From Marinosulfonomonas sp. PRT-SC04 (GTDB lineage: Bacteria; Pseudomonadota; Alphaproteobacteria; Rhodobacterales; Rhodobacteraceae), in the NCBI GenBank assembly GCA_001321835.1, contig JPUR01000249.1:1-10964 (forward strand): a stretch of 10,964 nucleotides of DNA, given 5' to 3'. Numbering within the stretch: position 1 is the stretch's first letter; each line of letters begins with the position of its first letter. A program made the position numbers and the translations under genes. This document shows positions 1-6,659 of this stretch, piece after piece. The notes beneath the pieces were generated by a model. The model searched no databases and had not been told where the DNA came from. It saw only the letters and a program-made list of their open reading frames with translations.

Positions 1-268
1 GCAAATCGTCATACCAACCGGCACAACGATCCGTTCGGGCAACCTGCCGCCCCAGCGCGCCGTAAATCTTCAACGCCGCCGTATCGAGCCGATCACCGAT
101 CACCACGCCTGCCCTCGCGTGAACACGGCAATCATCAGGCAGATCCGGCAACACCTTCGCCGCTTCGATAGCTGCTTTGTCGCGCGCCGCTGCCGCGATT
201 GCGCGATCACCGCAACCGGTTAAAAAGATCAGGACCAACAATGCAGCTGGGATGAATTTGCGTTCCAT
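1..268 (-). CDS. Rz1-like outer-membrane spanin lipoprotein (o-spanin), 3' end beyond window
   Basis: The visible 89 codons begin MERKFIPAALLVLIFLTGCG. This is a basic N-terminus, a hydrophobic core and a lipobox LTGC with the lipidated cysteine at residue 19, as expected of a lipoprotein signal peptide. The mature part (DRAIAAAARDKAAIEAAK...) is charged and helical, with two later cysteines, and the frame is still open at base 1. The start is the second ATG (268). AGGAG at 280-276 lies 7 nt from it but only 1 nt from the earlier ATG at 274. The gene overlaps the last 62 nt of the upstream i-spanin gene in another frame, the usual Rz/Rz1 arrangement. Its likely role is to pair with that protein across the periplasm and fuse the inner and outer membranes in the last step of lysis. 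Family assignment rests on lipobox, position and overlap, not on recognised residues. Confidence 0.8.
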   Translation of the reverse strand, partial: MERKFIPAALLVLIFLTGCGDRAIAAAARDKAAIEAAKVLPDLPDDCRVHARAGVVIGDRLDTAALKIYGALGRQVARTDRCAGWYDDL

Positions 269-560
269 TTTCATACTCCTGAATTTTCTGGGCGTATTCC
301 GCCGCCTGTGCATCGGCCACATGGGCCTTGGTGCGAAATATTTGCAGGGCATCCACGGCGACCTGACGGCGGCGCTCAAGCTCTGCAAGCTGATCCTGTG
401 CCACCATCGACACGAATTTATCGGCCTGCGCGTTCACGGCGTGGCGCACAGCCGATGTTTTATCAAATGTGACCCAAAGGCCCGCAACGAGGATCACCCC
501 CAGCGGTAGGCCAATCTGGATGCGCAGGAGCTTGATTATGACGGGCAGGATTACTGCCAT
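207..560 (-). CDS. Rz-like inner-membrane spanin (i-spanin)
   Basis: The product is 117 aa. A single N-terminal membrane segment (about residues 5-31, including GLPLGVILVAGLWVTF) is followed by a long charged helical region (about 35-100) with coiled-coil character, rich in Ala, Glu, Gln and Arg. This is the signal-anchor plus periplasmic coiled-coil plan of Rz proteins. The ATG at 560 shares a base with the lysozyme stop (TGATG), and purine-rich AGGGG copies lie just upstream. An in-frame GTG at 581 would add seven residues but has no better ribosome site. Its 3' end carries the start of the lipoprotein gene in another frame. The inferred role is the inner-membrane half of the spanin complex. 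Sequence conservation is too low for recognition by motif, so the call depends on topology and context. Confidence 0.75.
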   Translation of the reverse strand: MAVILPVIIKLLRIQIGLPLGVILVAGLWVTFDKTSAVRHAVNAQADKFVSMVAQDQLAELERRRQVAVDALQIFRTKAHVADAQAAEYAQKIQEYENGTQIHPSCIVGPDLFNRLR

Positions 561-1294
561 CACCCCTGCCCCTGCATGCACATAGCATATTCACCGGACC
601 GCCGACGCACCAAACCACGGATCACCCGCCCGCCCGCTTTGTTCCACCACGTCAAGGCGTCACAGCCCGCCGCAATTCGCCCGGCGTTCAAACGCCGCGT
701 TGCGGTACTTTTACCTGCGCCGCGAACACCCACGTTATAAGCCAAGCTGACATATGCCACTTCACGGGGCGCGGTCAGACGCACGGCCCTGGTCTCGGCG
801 GTGAAATACACCCGCAGCCCGGCACGATATGACGAGATTTCGCGGGCCAGCATGGCATCACATTGACGCGCGGTGTATTTGTCACCATGCTTGACCCCCT
901 TGGTTTCACCAAAGCAAACCGTCCAGACGCCAACGATATCCCGATAAGCCACCAACCGCAGCCCTTCCCAGCCACCGATGAATTGCACCGCAAGCCCCGT
1001 GAAACCATCTTGGTTCGCTCTTGACGGTTGCGCAAAACCACCCCCCGCCAGCAATGCCACCACAAGGAACCAGGTAAGCATTTTACCGCGGGCAATCCCC
1101 TGATCTTTGATCCGGCCAATAATACCATAGATCAACAGAACAAGCGCAATGCCCCACCAGATACGCGGGTTTGTATCCACCCCGAACCCATAATAAATGA
1201 TTTCAGGCAGCACCAAACAAATGGCGCTTAAATACAAGGCCCACATTGAATGCGCAGTCAGCGCAATTTGCTTCCAGTTATGAACGAACTTCAT
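560..1294 (-). CDS. Holin-like domain joined to GH24 lysozyme (endolysin)
   Basis: The product is 244 aa. Residues 1-67 resemble the small two-TM holin-like phage proteins of the DUF7940 type: the amphipathic start MKFVHNWKQI, then TM1 about 17-36, TM2 about 46-60 and a GRIKDQ end. A basic loop (61-71) and a third Ala/Gly-rich hydrophobic segment (73-88) follow. Residues about 97-244 form a T4-type lysozyme domain with the catalytic arrangement E110-x8-D119-x5-T125 and the context WEGLRLVAYRD...WTVCFGET. It hydrolyses the murein glycan strand. Basic residues before TM1 and between TM2 and TM3 predict N-in topology with the lysozyme domain in the periplasm. The third segment could be a cleavable signal (SRA|N near residue 93) or a signal-arrest-release anchor. 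AAAGG lies 6 nt before the ATG at 1294. In related phages the two parts are normally separate genes. Met72 (codon at 1081) could start a free endolysin, though its nearest AGGGG is 15 nt away. Confidence 0.85.
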   Translation of the reverse strand: MKFVHNWKQIALTAHSMWALYLSAICLVLPEIIYYGFGVDTNPRIWWGIALVLLIYGIIGRIKDQGIARGKMLTWFLVVALLAGGGFAQPSRANQDGFTGLAVQFIGGWEGLRLVAYRDIVGVWTVCFGETKGVKHGDKYTARQCDAMLAREISSYRAGLRVYFTAETRAVRLTAPREVAYVSLAYNVGVRGAGKSTATRRLNAGRIAAGCDALTWWNKAGGRVIRGLVRRRSGEYAMCMQGQG

Positions 1295-1305
1295 GATCTA
1301 CCTTT

Positions 1306-1611
1306 CTAATTTGATTCTTTGATTGCCGCCAAAACCACCGTTTGGTTTTCTTTTGCGGTCTGTTTCAACTCGGATATTGATTTTTCGATGTGACCCAATT
1401 CTTTTGTCAGATCATCCCGACGAACGTATTTCTCCCGAATATCTTTGTTCTCAGCAGCGTGTTTTTCCGCGTGGCTGTCTATTTTTCTGTGTAGCCCCGC
1501 AAGTTTCGTGGACGTATTACGAAAGGCCGCGATCAGCAGGCCCAATACAGCCATCCCAACCGACACACTCGTTCCGACCACCCACGAACTGCTAAATTCA
1601 TCACCCATCAT
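1306..1611 (-). CDS. Small membrane-anchored coiled-coil phage protein (DUF2730-like)
   Basis: The product is 101 aa. One N-terminal membrane segment (about residues 9-29, SWVVGTSVSVGMAVLGLLIA) is followed by a highly charged helix to the C-terminus (Lys/Glu/Asp/His-rich, heptad-like). This layout matches the DUF2730 group of phage proteins, which lie near lysis or tail genes and have no settled function. The start is taken as the ATG at 1611, with AAGG 5 nt upstream. The next codon is also ATG, and a GTG precedes it, so the start is uncertain by one or two codons. It is the first gene after the terminator at 1636-1663 and ends 11 nt before the holin/lysozyme gene, so it probably belongs to the lysis cassette. 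It could be a holin partner or antiholin. I see nothing that decides this. Confidence 0.65.
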   Translation of the reverse strand: MMGDEFSSSWVVGTSVSVGMAVLGLLIAAFRNTSTKLAGLHRKIDSHAEKHAAENKDIREKYVRRDDLTKELGHIEKSISELKQTAKENQTVVLAAIKESN

Positions 1612-1635
1612 CACCGCCTTTTTTCATAAGGTACG

Positions 1636-1663
1636 AAAAAGCCCCGACCGATTAAGTCGAGGC
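1636..1663 (-). terminator. Intrinsic terminator between DUF1353-like gene and lysis cassette
   Basis: On the minus strand, GCCTCGAC pairs with GTCGGGGC (8 bp with one T-G pair) around a 7-nt loop and is followed by TTTTT. It starts 32 nt after the stop of the upstream gene and ends 24 nt before the ATG at 1611. A classic intrinsic terminator: it would end the tail operon or attenuate readthrough into the lysis genes. The plus strand also has A-tract/hairpin symmetry but no T-tract of its own. Confidence 0.8.
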
Positions 1664-1695
1664 ATTCCAGTTGGTTATCGTTGGTGGTTAAGCTA

Positions 1696-2082
1696 TTATG
1701 GCTTGGCTTCGGCCCTCTTATGATTCACCACCCATAACCAAAACCGCCTTACGCCCATCATCCCGTAGGCGACCCATGTGCGCAGCGCTGGGGCGTGTTC
1801 TGACATTGCGGCCTCGAACCATTGGCTATCTGCAAAGGCCCGTCGAAAACCGCTCTCAAGCAGCGTGTCATGGATGACCGCCGCCTTTAGGAAATATGGA
1901 TCATCAGGCGATAGCGCCCAGTGCAGATACTTCGGCACCGAGCTTTCGAACTCACGGCCTGGCGGGATTGTCAAAACCCAGCCGGAGCCTTTCTTGCCGA
2001 TGTTCCAAAAAACGGTTTGAGCGGTGACGTAGCTGCGCGAGCCGCCCTTGACGCACCATTTTGGCACATTGGTACTACCCAT
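1696..2082 (-). CDS. DUF1353-like phage protein
   Basis: The product is 128 aa. It resembles the DUF1353 family of phage-associated proteins of unknown function. It has an N-terminal beta-rich half, with a segment WVLTIPPGREFESSVP, and a central helix with the family's histidine-aspartate signature (AAVIHDTLLE, about residues 69-78). An aromatic C-terminus (RRFWLWVVNHKRAEAKP) could sit against the membrane. The ATG at 2082 is preferred because GGGG lies about 7 nt upstream. The ATG at 2088 is almost on top of that site. The gene lies between D and the lysis terminator, 97 nt after D. In other phages such genes often sit near lysis or tail genes. A hydrolase or peptidoglycan-related role has been speculated from the conserved His-Asp, but nothing here proves activity. 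Confidence 0.7.
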   Translation of the reverse strand: MGSTNVPKWCVKGGSRSYVTAQTVFWNIGKKGSGWVLTIPPGREFESSVPKYLHWALSPDDPYFLKAAVIHDTLLESGFRRAFADSQWFEAAMSEHAPALRTWVAYGMMGVRRFWLWVVNHKRAEAKP

Positions 2083-2179
2083 CAACATTCCCCTTTCCCA
2101 TAATCACGGCACCTCCCCCATTAATAATTCTACGAAACAACGAGTTCCTCCCATTCTTCTTTTACGACAGATATGAAAT
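2083..2179 (-). other. Intergenic region downstream of tail gene D
   Basis: This 97-nt gap contains a TAGAAT hexamer (5/6 to a -10 box) on the minus strand but no matching -35 at normal spacing. I see no hairpin followed by a T-tract. It may hold a weak promoter for the DUF1353-like gene. Not convincing on sequence alone. Confidence 0.2.
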
Positions 2180-3172
2180 CTAGCCTGCTGCCTTCAGTTT
2201 TGCCTCAAAGGAGGTTCGAAGACCGCCAGATTTCGAATAAGAATGTCTTACCATTTCAATGATGAATTCCCGACCATCCACCCCAGGCCGCACACCACGA
2301 TAGGTGACAGGCTGACCAGCCATCAGCGCAGGGCGACCGACGATAGAGCAAGATGTTTTTACAAGCCCGCGTAACATTTCACGAACAAAGGATTCTGCAG
2401 CGGCTTGGGCTTCGGCCTCTGAGCTGAACGGCTCGCGAATAACGTGTTCGCCGGCTGATTCAGGATCACCCTCAACAGTGATCTCCTGACGCTTGGCGCT
2501 TGCACGATCTTGATAAAACGCTTTCACCTTGCCGAAACGATCCACATCAGTTTCAGAAACCCGACAGCTTCCCTCGACCATCGACGTGGGAATAATTATG
2601 GCTGGTGGCACACTGGTGCCATCTGCCGTTTTGCCCGCACCACGTTCCAACCAAAGCAGCGCGCCATTTTTGATTGTAAACAAGGCACCGTGCCGATTGG
2701 CCAACCGTTCCAAAAAATGAAGATCAGACTCGTCCTGCTGCCCAATCCACTCATAAACATGACCAGAAACCAGATCGGAAATCTTTGGTTTTAATTCATA
2801 GTCACCTGCGATTTCGGTCACAATGTCTTTGACGGATTTGCCGTCCCAATGGCGTGACTTCTTGGTTTTCATTTCCGAACGAAGATCAGCTGAGTGACCG
2901 CCCACAGTGATCGTATAGGGGAGACAGCTATAGTCCACCCTGTCGATAATATATGAGCCAAAGAATGCCTCACGACCAGACAGAATGGTCACACTCGCAA
3001 CAGCGCCACGACGCGGGCTGGAAAAATGCGGGGCCGCATCATTGAACACCAATTCCAACGTGTCTGACCGAATGCCTTCGCGGTCGGTGATGTGCAGGCT
3101 GACGAGACGCTCAAAGAACAGCCCCGACACCGGCACGCCATCAATATCAACAAGAACTTTAGGATATGTCAT
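2180..3172 (-). CDS. D: Tail hub protein, P2 gpD family (late control D)
   Basis: The product is 330 aa, similar in length to P2 gpD (about 390) and related baseplate-hub proteins of the gp27/VgrG-like fold. The N-terminus (YPKVLVDIDGVPV, then FFERLVSLHITDREG...SDTLELVF) is the usual opening of this family. The motif DESDLHFLERLANRHGA (about residues 149-165) is its most conserved stretch. The C-terminus is the usual gpD end (EFIIEMVRHSYSKSGGLRTS). The protein forms the hub at the tip of the tail tube, joining the tube to the spike. The ATG at 3172 has AGG 5 nt upstream. The GTG at 3178 overlaps that site and is unlikely. It follows X by 70 nt and closes the P2-type tail gene run. No adjacent ogr-like activator gene follows it, unlike in P2. 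Confidence 0.93.
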   Translation of the reverse strand: MTYPKVLVDIDGVPVSGLFFERLVSLHITDREGIRSDTLELVFNDAAPHFSSPRRGAVASVTILSGREAFFGSYIIDRVDYSCLPYTITVGGHSADLRSEMKTKKSRHWDGKSVKDIVTEIAGDYELKPKISDLVSGHVYEWIGQQDESDLHFLERLANRHGALFTIKNGALLWLERGAGKTADGTSVPPAIIIPTSMVEGSCRVSETDVDRFGKVKAFYQDRASAKRQEITVEGDPESAGEHVIREPFSSEAEAQAAAESFVREMLRGLVKTSCSIVGRPALMAGQPVTYRGVRPGVDGREFIIEMVRHSYSKSGGLRTSFEAKLKAAG

Positions 3173-3242
3173 GTTCACCTTAAAGCGGAAATGTAAGGGG
3201 TTAGGTGGTATGGTTTATTATCTGGAAATGGGGTTTTATTGA

Positions 3243-3452
3243 TCAATCCCACAGCTTAACGGTCCGCTGGCCACCACCGGCTACGATGTCTGGCAGCGTG
3301 ATTTCCAATCCAGTCGGCAAACGGTGTGCCACAGCTGCAATGTCAGGGTTCGCTTCCAAAACCTGTTCAACGGCACCAGCTTGGCGGCCATAATGCCTGG
3401 CACAAATAAGATCCAAGGCGTCATTCTCAGATGTAATGTGAATAGCGGACAT
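3243..3452 (-). CDS. X: Tail protein X (P2 gpX, LysM-like)
   Basis: The product is 69 aa, matching P2 gpX (67 aa). The sequence has the LysM-like pattern of the family: DALDLICARHYG near residues 11-22, VLEANPDIA at 31-39 and LPTGLEITLPDI at 45-56, ending in VKLWD as tail protein X members usually do. It is a small tail-completion or baseplate-associated protein between U and D. The ATG shares one base with the U stop (TAATG), so translation is coupled. Short but highly characteristic. Confidence 0.92.
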   Translation of the reverse strand: MSAIHITSENDALDLICARHYGRQAGAVEQVLEANPDIAAVAHRLPTGLEITLPDIVAGGGQRTVKLWD

Positions 3453-3874
3453 TAAATCATCCCCAAAAGCGACAATAGTGAAAAGCCAGAACCGATGCGC
3501 TTGATCTCAATTGAATAGGCATTGCGGCCCGGCGCGCCATATTGATCATGAAAGCCACGATCTTCATCCACTTTCTGAATCGCGTGGCTGCCAAAGACCA
3601 TGCCACCCAAAGAGACAAGCATCAAAGGAATGCCATTTTTCGCCGCCAATCGCACCCCCTCCAGCGTGACCGAACCGCCCCACTCCGCAGGAAACAAAAC
3701 GCCATTGATCGTCACCACCTCAGACCGTGGGCCAGTCCATTGCAGGGCATTTAGACGCCCTACCGTTTCAATTTCAGCCCATGTCGTGTCCAACTTGCGG
3801 CTGACATCGGTGTAACCGAAGCCATGCGCATGAAACATAAATGGCCCAAGAGCCATGGTTACAGGTCCAGACAT
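3452..3874 (-). CDS. U: Tail protein U (P2 gpU family)
   Basis: The product is 140 aa (P2 gpU is 159 aa). Recognisable features are the start MALGPFMFHAHGFGYTDVSR, the early segment TWAEIETVGRLNALQWTG, and a C-terminal half ending in IEIKRIGSG, all typical of gpU. The protein is needed late in tail assembly, probably at the tail end or baseplate. The ATG at 3874 is chosen because AGGAGG lies 6 nt upstream and overlaps the T stop (TAAAGGAGG). The TTG at 3877 is a spurious extension. Coupled on both sides: to T by the stop/SD overlap and to X by a shared base. Confidence 0.92.
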   Translation of the reverse strand: MSGPVTMALGPFMFHAHGFGYTDVSRKLDTTWAEIETVGRLNALQWTGPRSEVVTINGVLFPAEWGGSVTLEGVRLAAKNGIPLMLVSLGGMVFGSHAIQKVDEDRGFHDQYGAPGRNAYSIEIKRIGSGFSLLSLLGMI

Positions 3875-3886
3875 CAAGTGCCTCCT

Positions 3887-6610
3887 TTAGTCAGAAAAGC
3901 TGGCGGCGAAGGTTGCTTCAACCCGCTGCCCCAATAGGTCAGCAGCAATTTCAGCAATTGCATGCGGATCCGTGACACCCGCAGGCACCGCAATATTGAT
4001 GGGGCCGTTGATGTTAACCGTGACGCTGCTATTGCGCCCTACCCCACCTGTGGGAGAAGTCGTTGAAGTAGCAGAAGCCATTTGCCCCACAACGGCAGAT
4101 GCCGCCAGCGCGGCCAAACCAGCAGCCCTTACACCTTGAGCAGAACCCTGAACACGCCCTAGGGACGCGGCACCAATTCGGCGCAATGCCGCTTGAGCTT
4201 GCCTCACATTCAGCACGGCTCCAGAACCGGATGGAACCATTATCTCAGAACGAGGGGTGTTTTCGTTAATCAAATACGGCAAACCCGCGCGCACTGGACC
4301 ACCCGATGCACGGGCACCCGCCACAGGCTGAACCGAACGGCCATACCCCAAGGCGTTGCCCCGATTTACTGCGGCCCGCACCTCTTTCGGGTCAGATGAC
4401 GATCCCGATGGCGCGCTACCAAAGAACAGCTTTCCAGATAAGTCGAATTTGGTGATAAAATCCCAGTTCCATTTTGGCAGAAAGTCCAGCCAGTCAAAAC
4501 TGAAGAACCAGTTTTTCCACTCGATGGCTTTGCTCAGGTAGTCACGCCATGGAAGCTCCTTCAAGCCAAGAACATTCCATGCAAACATGCCGATTTCAAC
4601 CGCCATTAAGGCCCAGCCTATACCCGGAATAAGCCTCAAAGCACCGCGCCCAAACCATTTCAAAGGCGTAATTAATCGCCCCCAGCCTTTGCTATTCATC
4701 CCAAATTTACCGAGGCGACCAGACATCTTTCCCCACCGAATTGCTGGGATCAAACTGGCGCCCCAACGAATGGGTGTAATCAACTTCGCCAACGAGAATT
4801 TCCCCAACCGCCCAAGACCTTTAAACTTGCTCAAAAGCCCACGCAGCCCACCGCTTGCAAAGATTGCTCGCGCACCAAATCCACCAAGACCAAAGCGAAG
4901 TACGGCCAATGTGCCGATTAGGCCAGCCGCCGTTGTCAACAAAAAGCCACCAGCAACGGCCATGCCGCCAAGCGCTACGCCGCTGATCACCAACCATTTG
5001 GTCAGCTTTGGATGCTCTTTTGTCCACGTCACCATTGCATCAATGATGCCCTGTGATTTTAGCAACAACTCATTCAGCGGCGGCAGAACAACTTCACCAA
5101 TACTATTTCCAAGCCGTGTGGTTTGATTGCGCAACAATATCATATTATTCGCAGTCGTCTTGGCACGCTCCGCATACTCTGCTTCAGAACTTCCAGTATA
5201 GTTTCTTTCTTCGGCCACAAGGCCCAAAGATTCACGCAACAGATCCATATTGGCGATAAGCGGCATCAGTGCGCGGGCTTCGTCACCAAAGATTTGCGAA
5301 ACAGTTGACGAACGCAAGTGCTTGGGCTGCTCATTAATGCGGCGCATAACGTCAAGCGTTGTGCCAACGGCATCTTCCTGCATTGCACGCGCAACTTTTG
5401 CCGAATCTAATCCCAGAGTTTTAAACGCCGCCCTCTGCTTGGGTGTCGCAGACGCGCCCCGCACGAGGGCTTTACCCATGTTTCGGAATGAAGTGGCCGC
5501 AACATCCGCTTGCGCACCAGCTGCGATCATAGCTGAGCCGAAGGCCAACGTTTCCGTTGCATTGAAGCCCTTAACTTTACCGTCGACCGCCACACGGGTG
5601 GTGAACGTCAATATCTTTGGAGCCGTGGACGCCATGTTGTTCGATAGATGGTTCATCGCATCGAACAACAAAGCGGTTTCGTCAATAGTAAGACCCAAGG
5701 CCGTCTTGATGCTTGCCATCGATTCACCCGACTGACCCGCAGAAATATCAAACGCGACGCCGATTTTTGCAGCCATTTCTGCAAATCGGGTTAAATCGCT
5801 CTGCGCAATTCCAGACTGGCCACCAGCCGCGACAATTTCCGCCAACCCAGTTGCTGCCATTGGAATTCGCGTAGAAAGCTCCAAAATATCGTCAGACATC
5901 GAACGGAACGCCGCCGGGCTTTTAAAATCCACAACCTTGCGGACATCAGACATGGCGCTTTCAAACTCGATTGCCTGCATAATTGGCGCGGACATGCCGG
6001 TTAGGATACGGCGTCCCGTCGCCATCGATGCATTTCCAGCAAAGCTAAGGTTGGCAGATCGCGCCAAAGACTTATCCATCTGCTTGCGACTTGCTGTGAT
6101 CCGGTCTTGCATCACCTTCAAGCGTTGCATCCGTTCCGCTTGCTGCGCAAACGCAGAGCTTGAGGCACCTAAAGCACCCGTCAGCCGCCGCTGTTCGCCA
6201 GCCAAATCAGCCGTGTTCACACCCGCAGATCGCATCTGCCCCTGCAGGCCACTTAACGCACGGCGGTTCTGCCGATGTTTTTCTTCCAGACGTCCTGCAG
6301 ACCTACGCGCACGGTCGAATTCACGGCGCATCCGTGCTGTAGGGTTGCGCGTTGCCTTGATTTCCGTCTTCAGCTGGCGAACGCGCTCACGCGCACCCTG
6401 CAATGCTTCAGCAGAGGCACGAACAACCTTCTGTTGGCGCTTAAAATCATCAATAAGCCGCAGCGGCCCACGCAGCCCCTGAAGCCGCCCCATTTCGGAG
6501 CGGACTTTGGTTGCAAACTTACCGGTCACGCCAGACATACCCCGGATCATGCCCGAATATTGGTCAATCCCTTTAACGACCAGTTCCGTAGTGATCCGCT
6601 TGCCTGCCAT
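3887..6610 (-). CDS. T: Tail tape measure protein (P2 gpT, TP901 family)
   Basis: The product is 907 aa (P2 gpT is 815). Residues about 45-185 are charged helix rich in Arg, Gln and Glu with coiled-coil character. A TP901-type core domain follows (about 195-470): FAGNASMATGRRILTG, IEFESAMSDVRKVVDF, the ATGLAEIVAAGGQSGIA motif and SQIFGDEARALMP. Membrane-like stretches lie at about 539-574 (WLVISGVALGGMAVAGGFLL) and 660-685. The C-terminus is Ala/Gly-rich and ends in a beta segment (SVTVNINGPINIAVPAG). The protein sets tail length and is ejected ahead of DNA. At about 1.5 A per residue it implies a tail of roughly 135 nm, an estimate only. The ATG at 6610 follows AAGGTG by 9 nt, while the GTG at 6622 overlaps that site. 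Confidence 0.95.
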   Translation of the reverse strand: MAGKRITTELVVKGIDQYSGMIRGMSGVTGKFATKVRSEMGRLQGLRGPLRLIDDFKRQQKVVRASAEALQGARERVRQLKTEIKATRNPTARMRREFDRARRSAGRLEEKHRQNRRALSGLQGQMRSAGVNTADLAGEQRRLTGALGASSSAFAQQAERMQRLKVMQDRITASRKQMDKSLARSANLSFAGNASMATGRRILTGMSAPIMQAIEFESAMSDVRKVVDFKSPAAFRSMSDDILELSTRIPMAATGLAEIVAAGGQSGIAQSDLTRFAEMAAKIGVAFDISAGQSGESMASIKTALGLTIDETALLFDAMNHLSNNMASTAPKILTFTTRVAVDGKVKGFNATETLAFGSAMIAAGAQADVAATSFRNMGKALVRGASATPKQRAAFKTLGLDSAKVARAMQEDAVGTTLDVMRRINEQPKHLRSSTVSQIFGDEARALMPLIANMDLLRESLGLVAEERNYTGSSEAEYAERAKTTANNMILLRNQTTRLGNSIGEVVLPPLNELLLKSQGIIDAMVTWTKEHPKLTKWLVISGVALGGMAVAGGFLLTTAAGLIGTLAVLRFGLGGFGARAIFASGGLRGLLSKFKGLGRLGKFSLAKLITPIRWGASLIPAIRWGKMSGRLGKFGMNSKGWGRLITPLKWFGRGALRLIPGIGWALMAVEIGMFAWNVLGLKELPWRDYLSKAIEWKNWFFSFDWLDFLPKWNWDFITKFDLSGKLFFGSAPSGSSSDPKEVRAAVNRGNALGYGRSVQPVAGARASGGPVRAGLPYLINENTPRSEIMVPSGSGAVLNVRQAQAALRRIGAASLGRVQGSAQGVRAAGLAALAASAVVGQMASATSTTSPTGGVGRNSSVTVNINGPINIAVPAGVTDPHAIAEIAADLLGQRVEATFAASFSD

Positions 6611-6623
6611 TGTGCTGCACACC

Positions 6624-6651
6624 TTGAAAAATTAAGAAAAATGCCTAGATT
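6624..6651 (+). promoter_or_regulatory. Possible promoter for the plus-strand membrane ORF
   Basis: TTGAAA (6624-6629, 5/6 to the -35 consensus) and TAGATT (6646-6651, 4/6 to the -10 consensus) are 16 nt apart. Transcription would begin about 6-7 nt later, at or next to the ATG at 6658, giving a leaderless or nearly leaderless mRNA. AT-rich sequence here also serves the T-tract of a hairpin on the other strand, so the match may be chance. Confidence 0.3.
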
Positions 6652-6659
6652 CAAGGCAT
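6630..6659 (-). terminator. Terminator-like hairpin ahead of tape measure gene
   Basis: On the minus strand, ATGCCT and AGGCAT form a perfect 6-bp stem around a 7-nt loop and are followed by TTTTCTTAATTTTTC. The stem is only half GC, so termination would be weak. It lies between E' and T in an operon that must be read through, so it more likely attenuates T or belongs to an inserted module. It ends just upstream of the T ribosome site (AAGGTG). Confidence 0.45.

Noticed and set aside
1079..1102. Independent ribosome site for an endolysin start at Met72
   Set aside because: The only SD-like AGGGG is 15 nt from the ATG, too far for a confident separate gene call. It is kept only as a possibility in the fusion finding.
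775..1128. Minus-strand ORF of 117 codons inside the lysozyme gene
   Set aside because: Shadow in another frame of the GH24 domain, with no ribosome site or recognisable domain.
4587..5126. Plus-strand ORF of 179 codons
   Set aside because: It lies wholly antisense to the tape measure gene, has low-complexity Pro/Asn/Arg composition and no ribosome site. A shadow of T.
5250..5735. Plus-strand ORF of 161 codons
   Set aside because: Antisense to the TP901 domain of the tape measure, with no family features.
5937..6482. Plus-strand ORF of 181 codons
   Set aside because: Antisense to the coiled-coil region of the tape measure; Arg/Cys/Ser-rich translation typical of a shadow frame.
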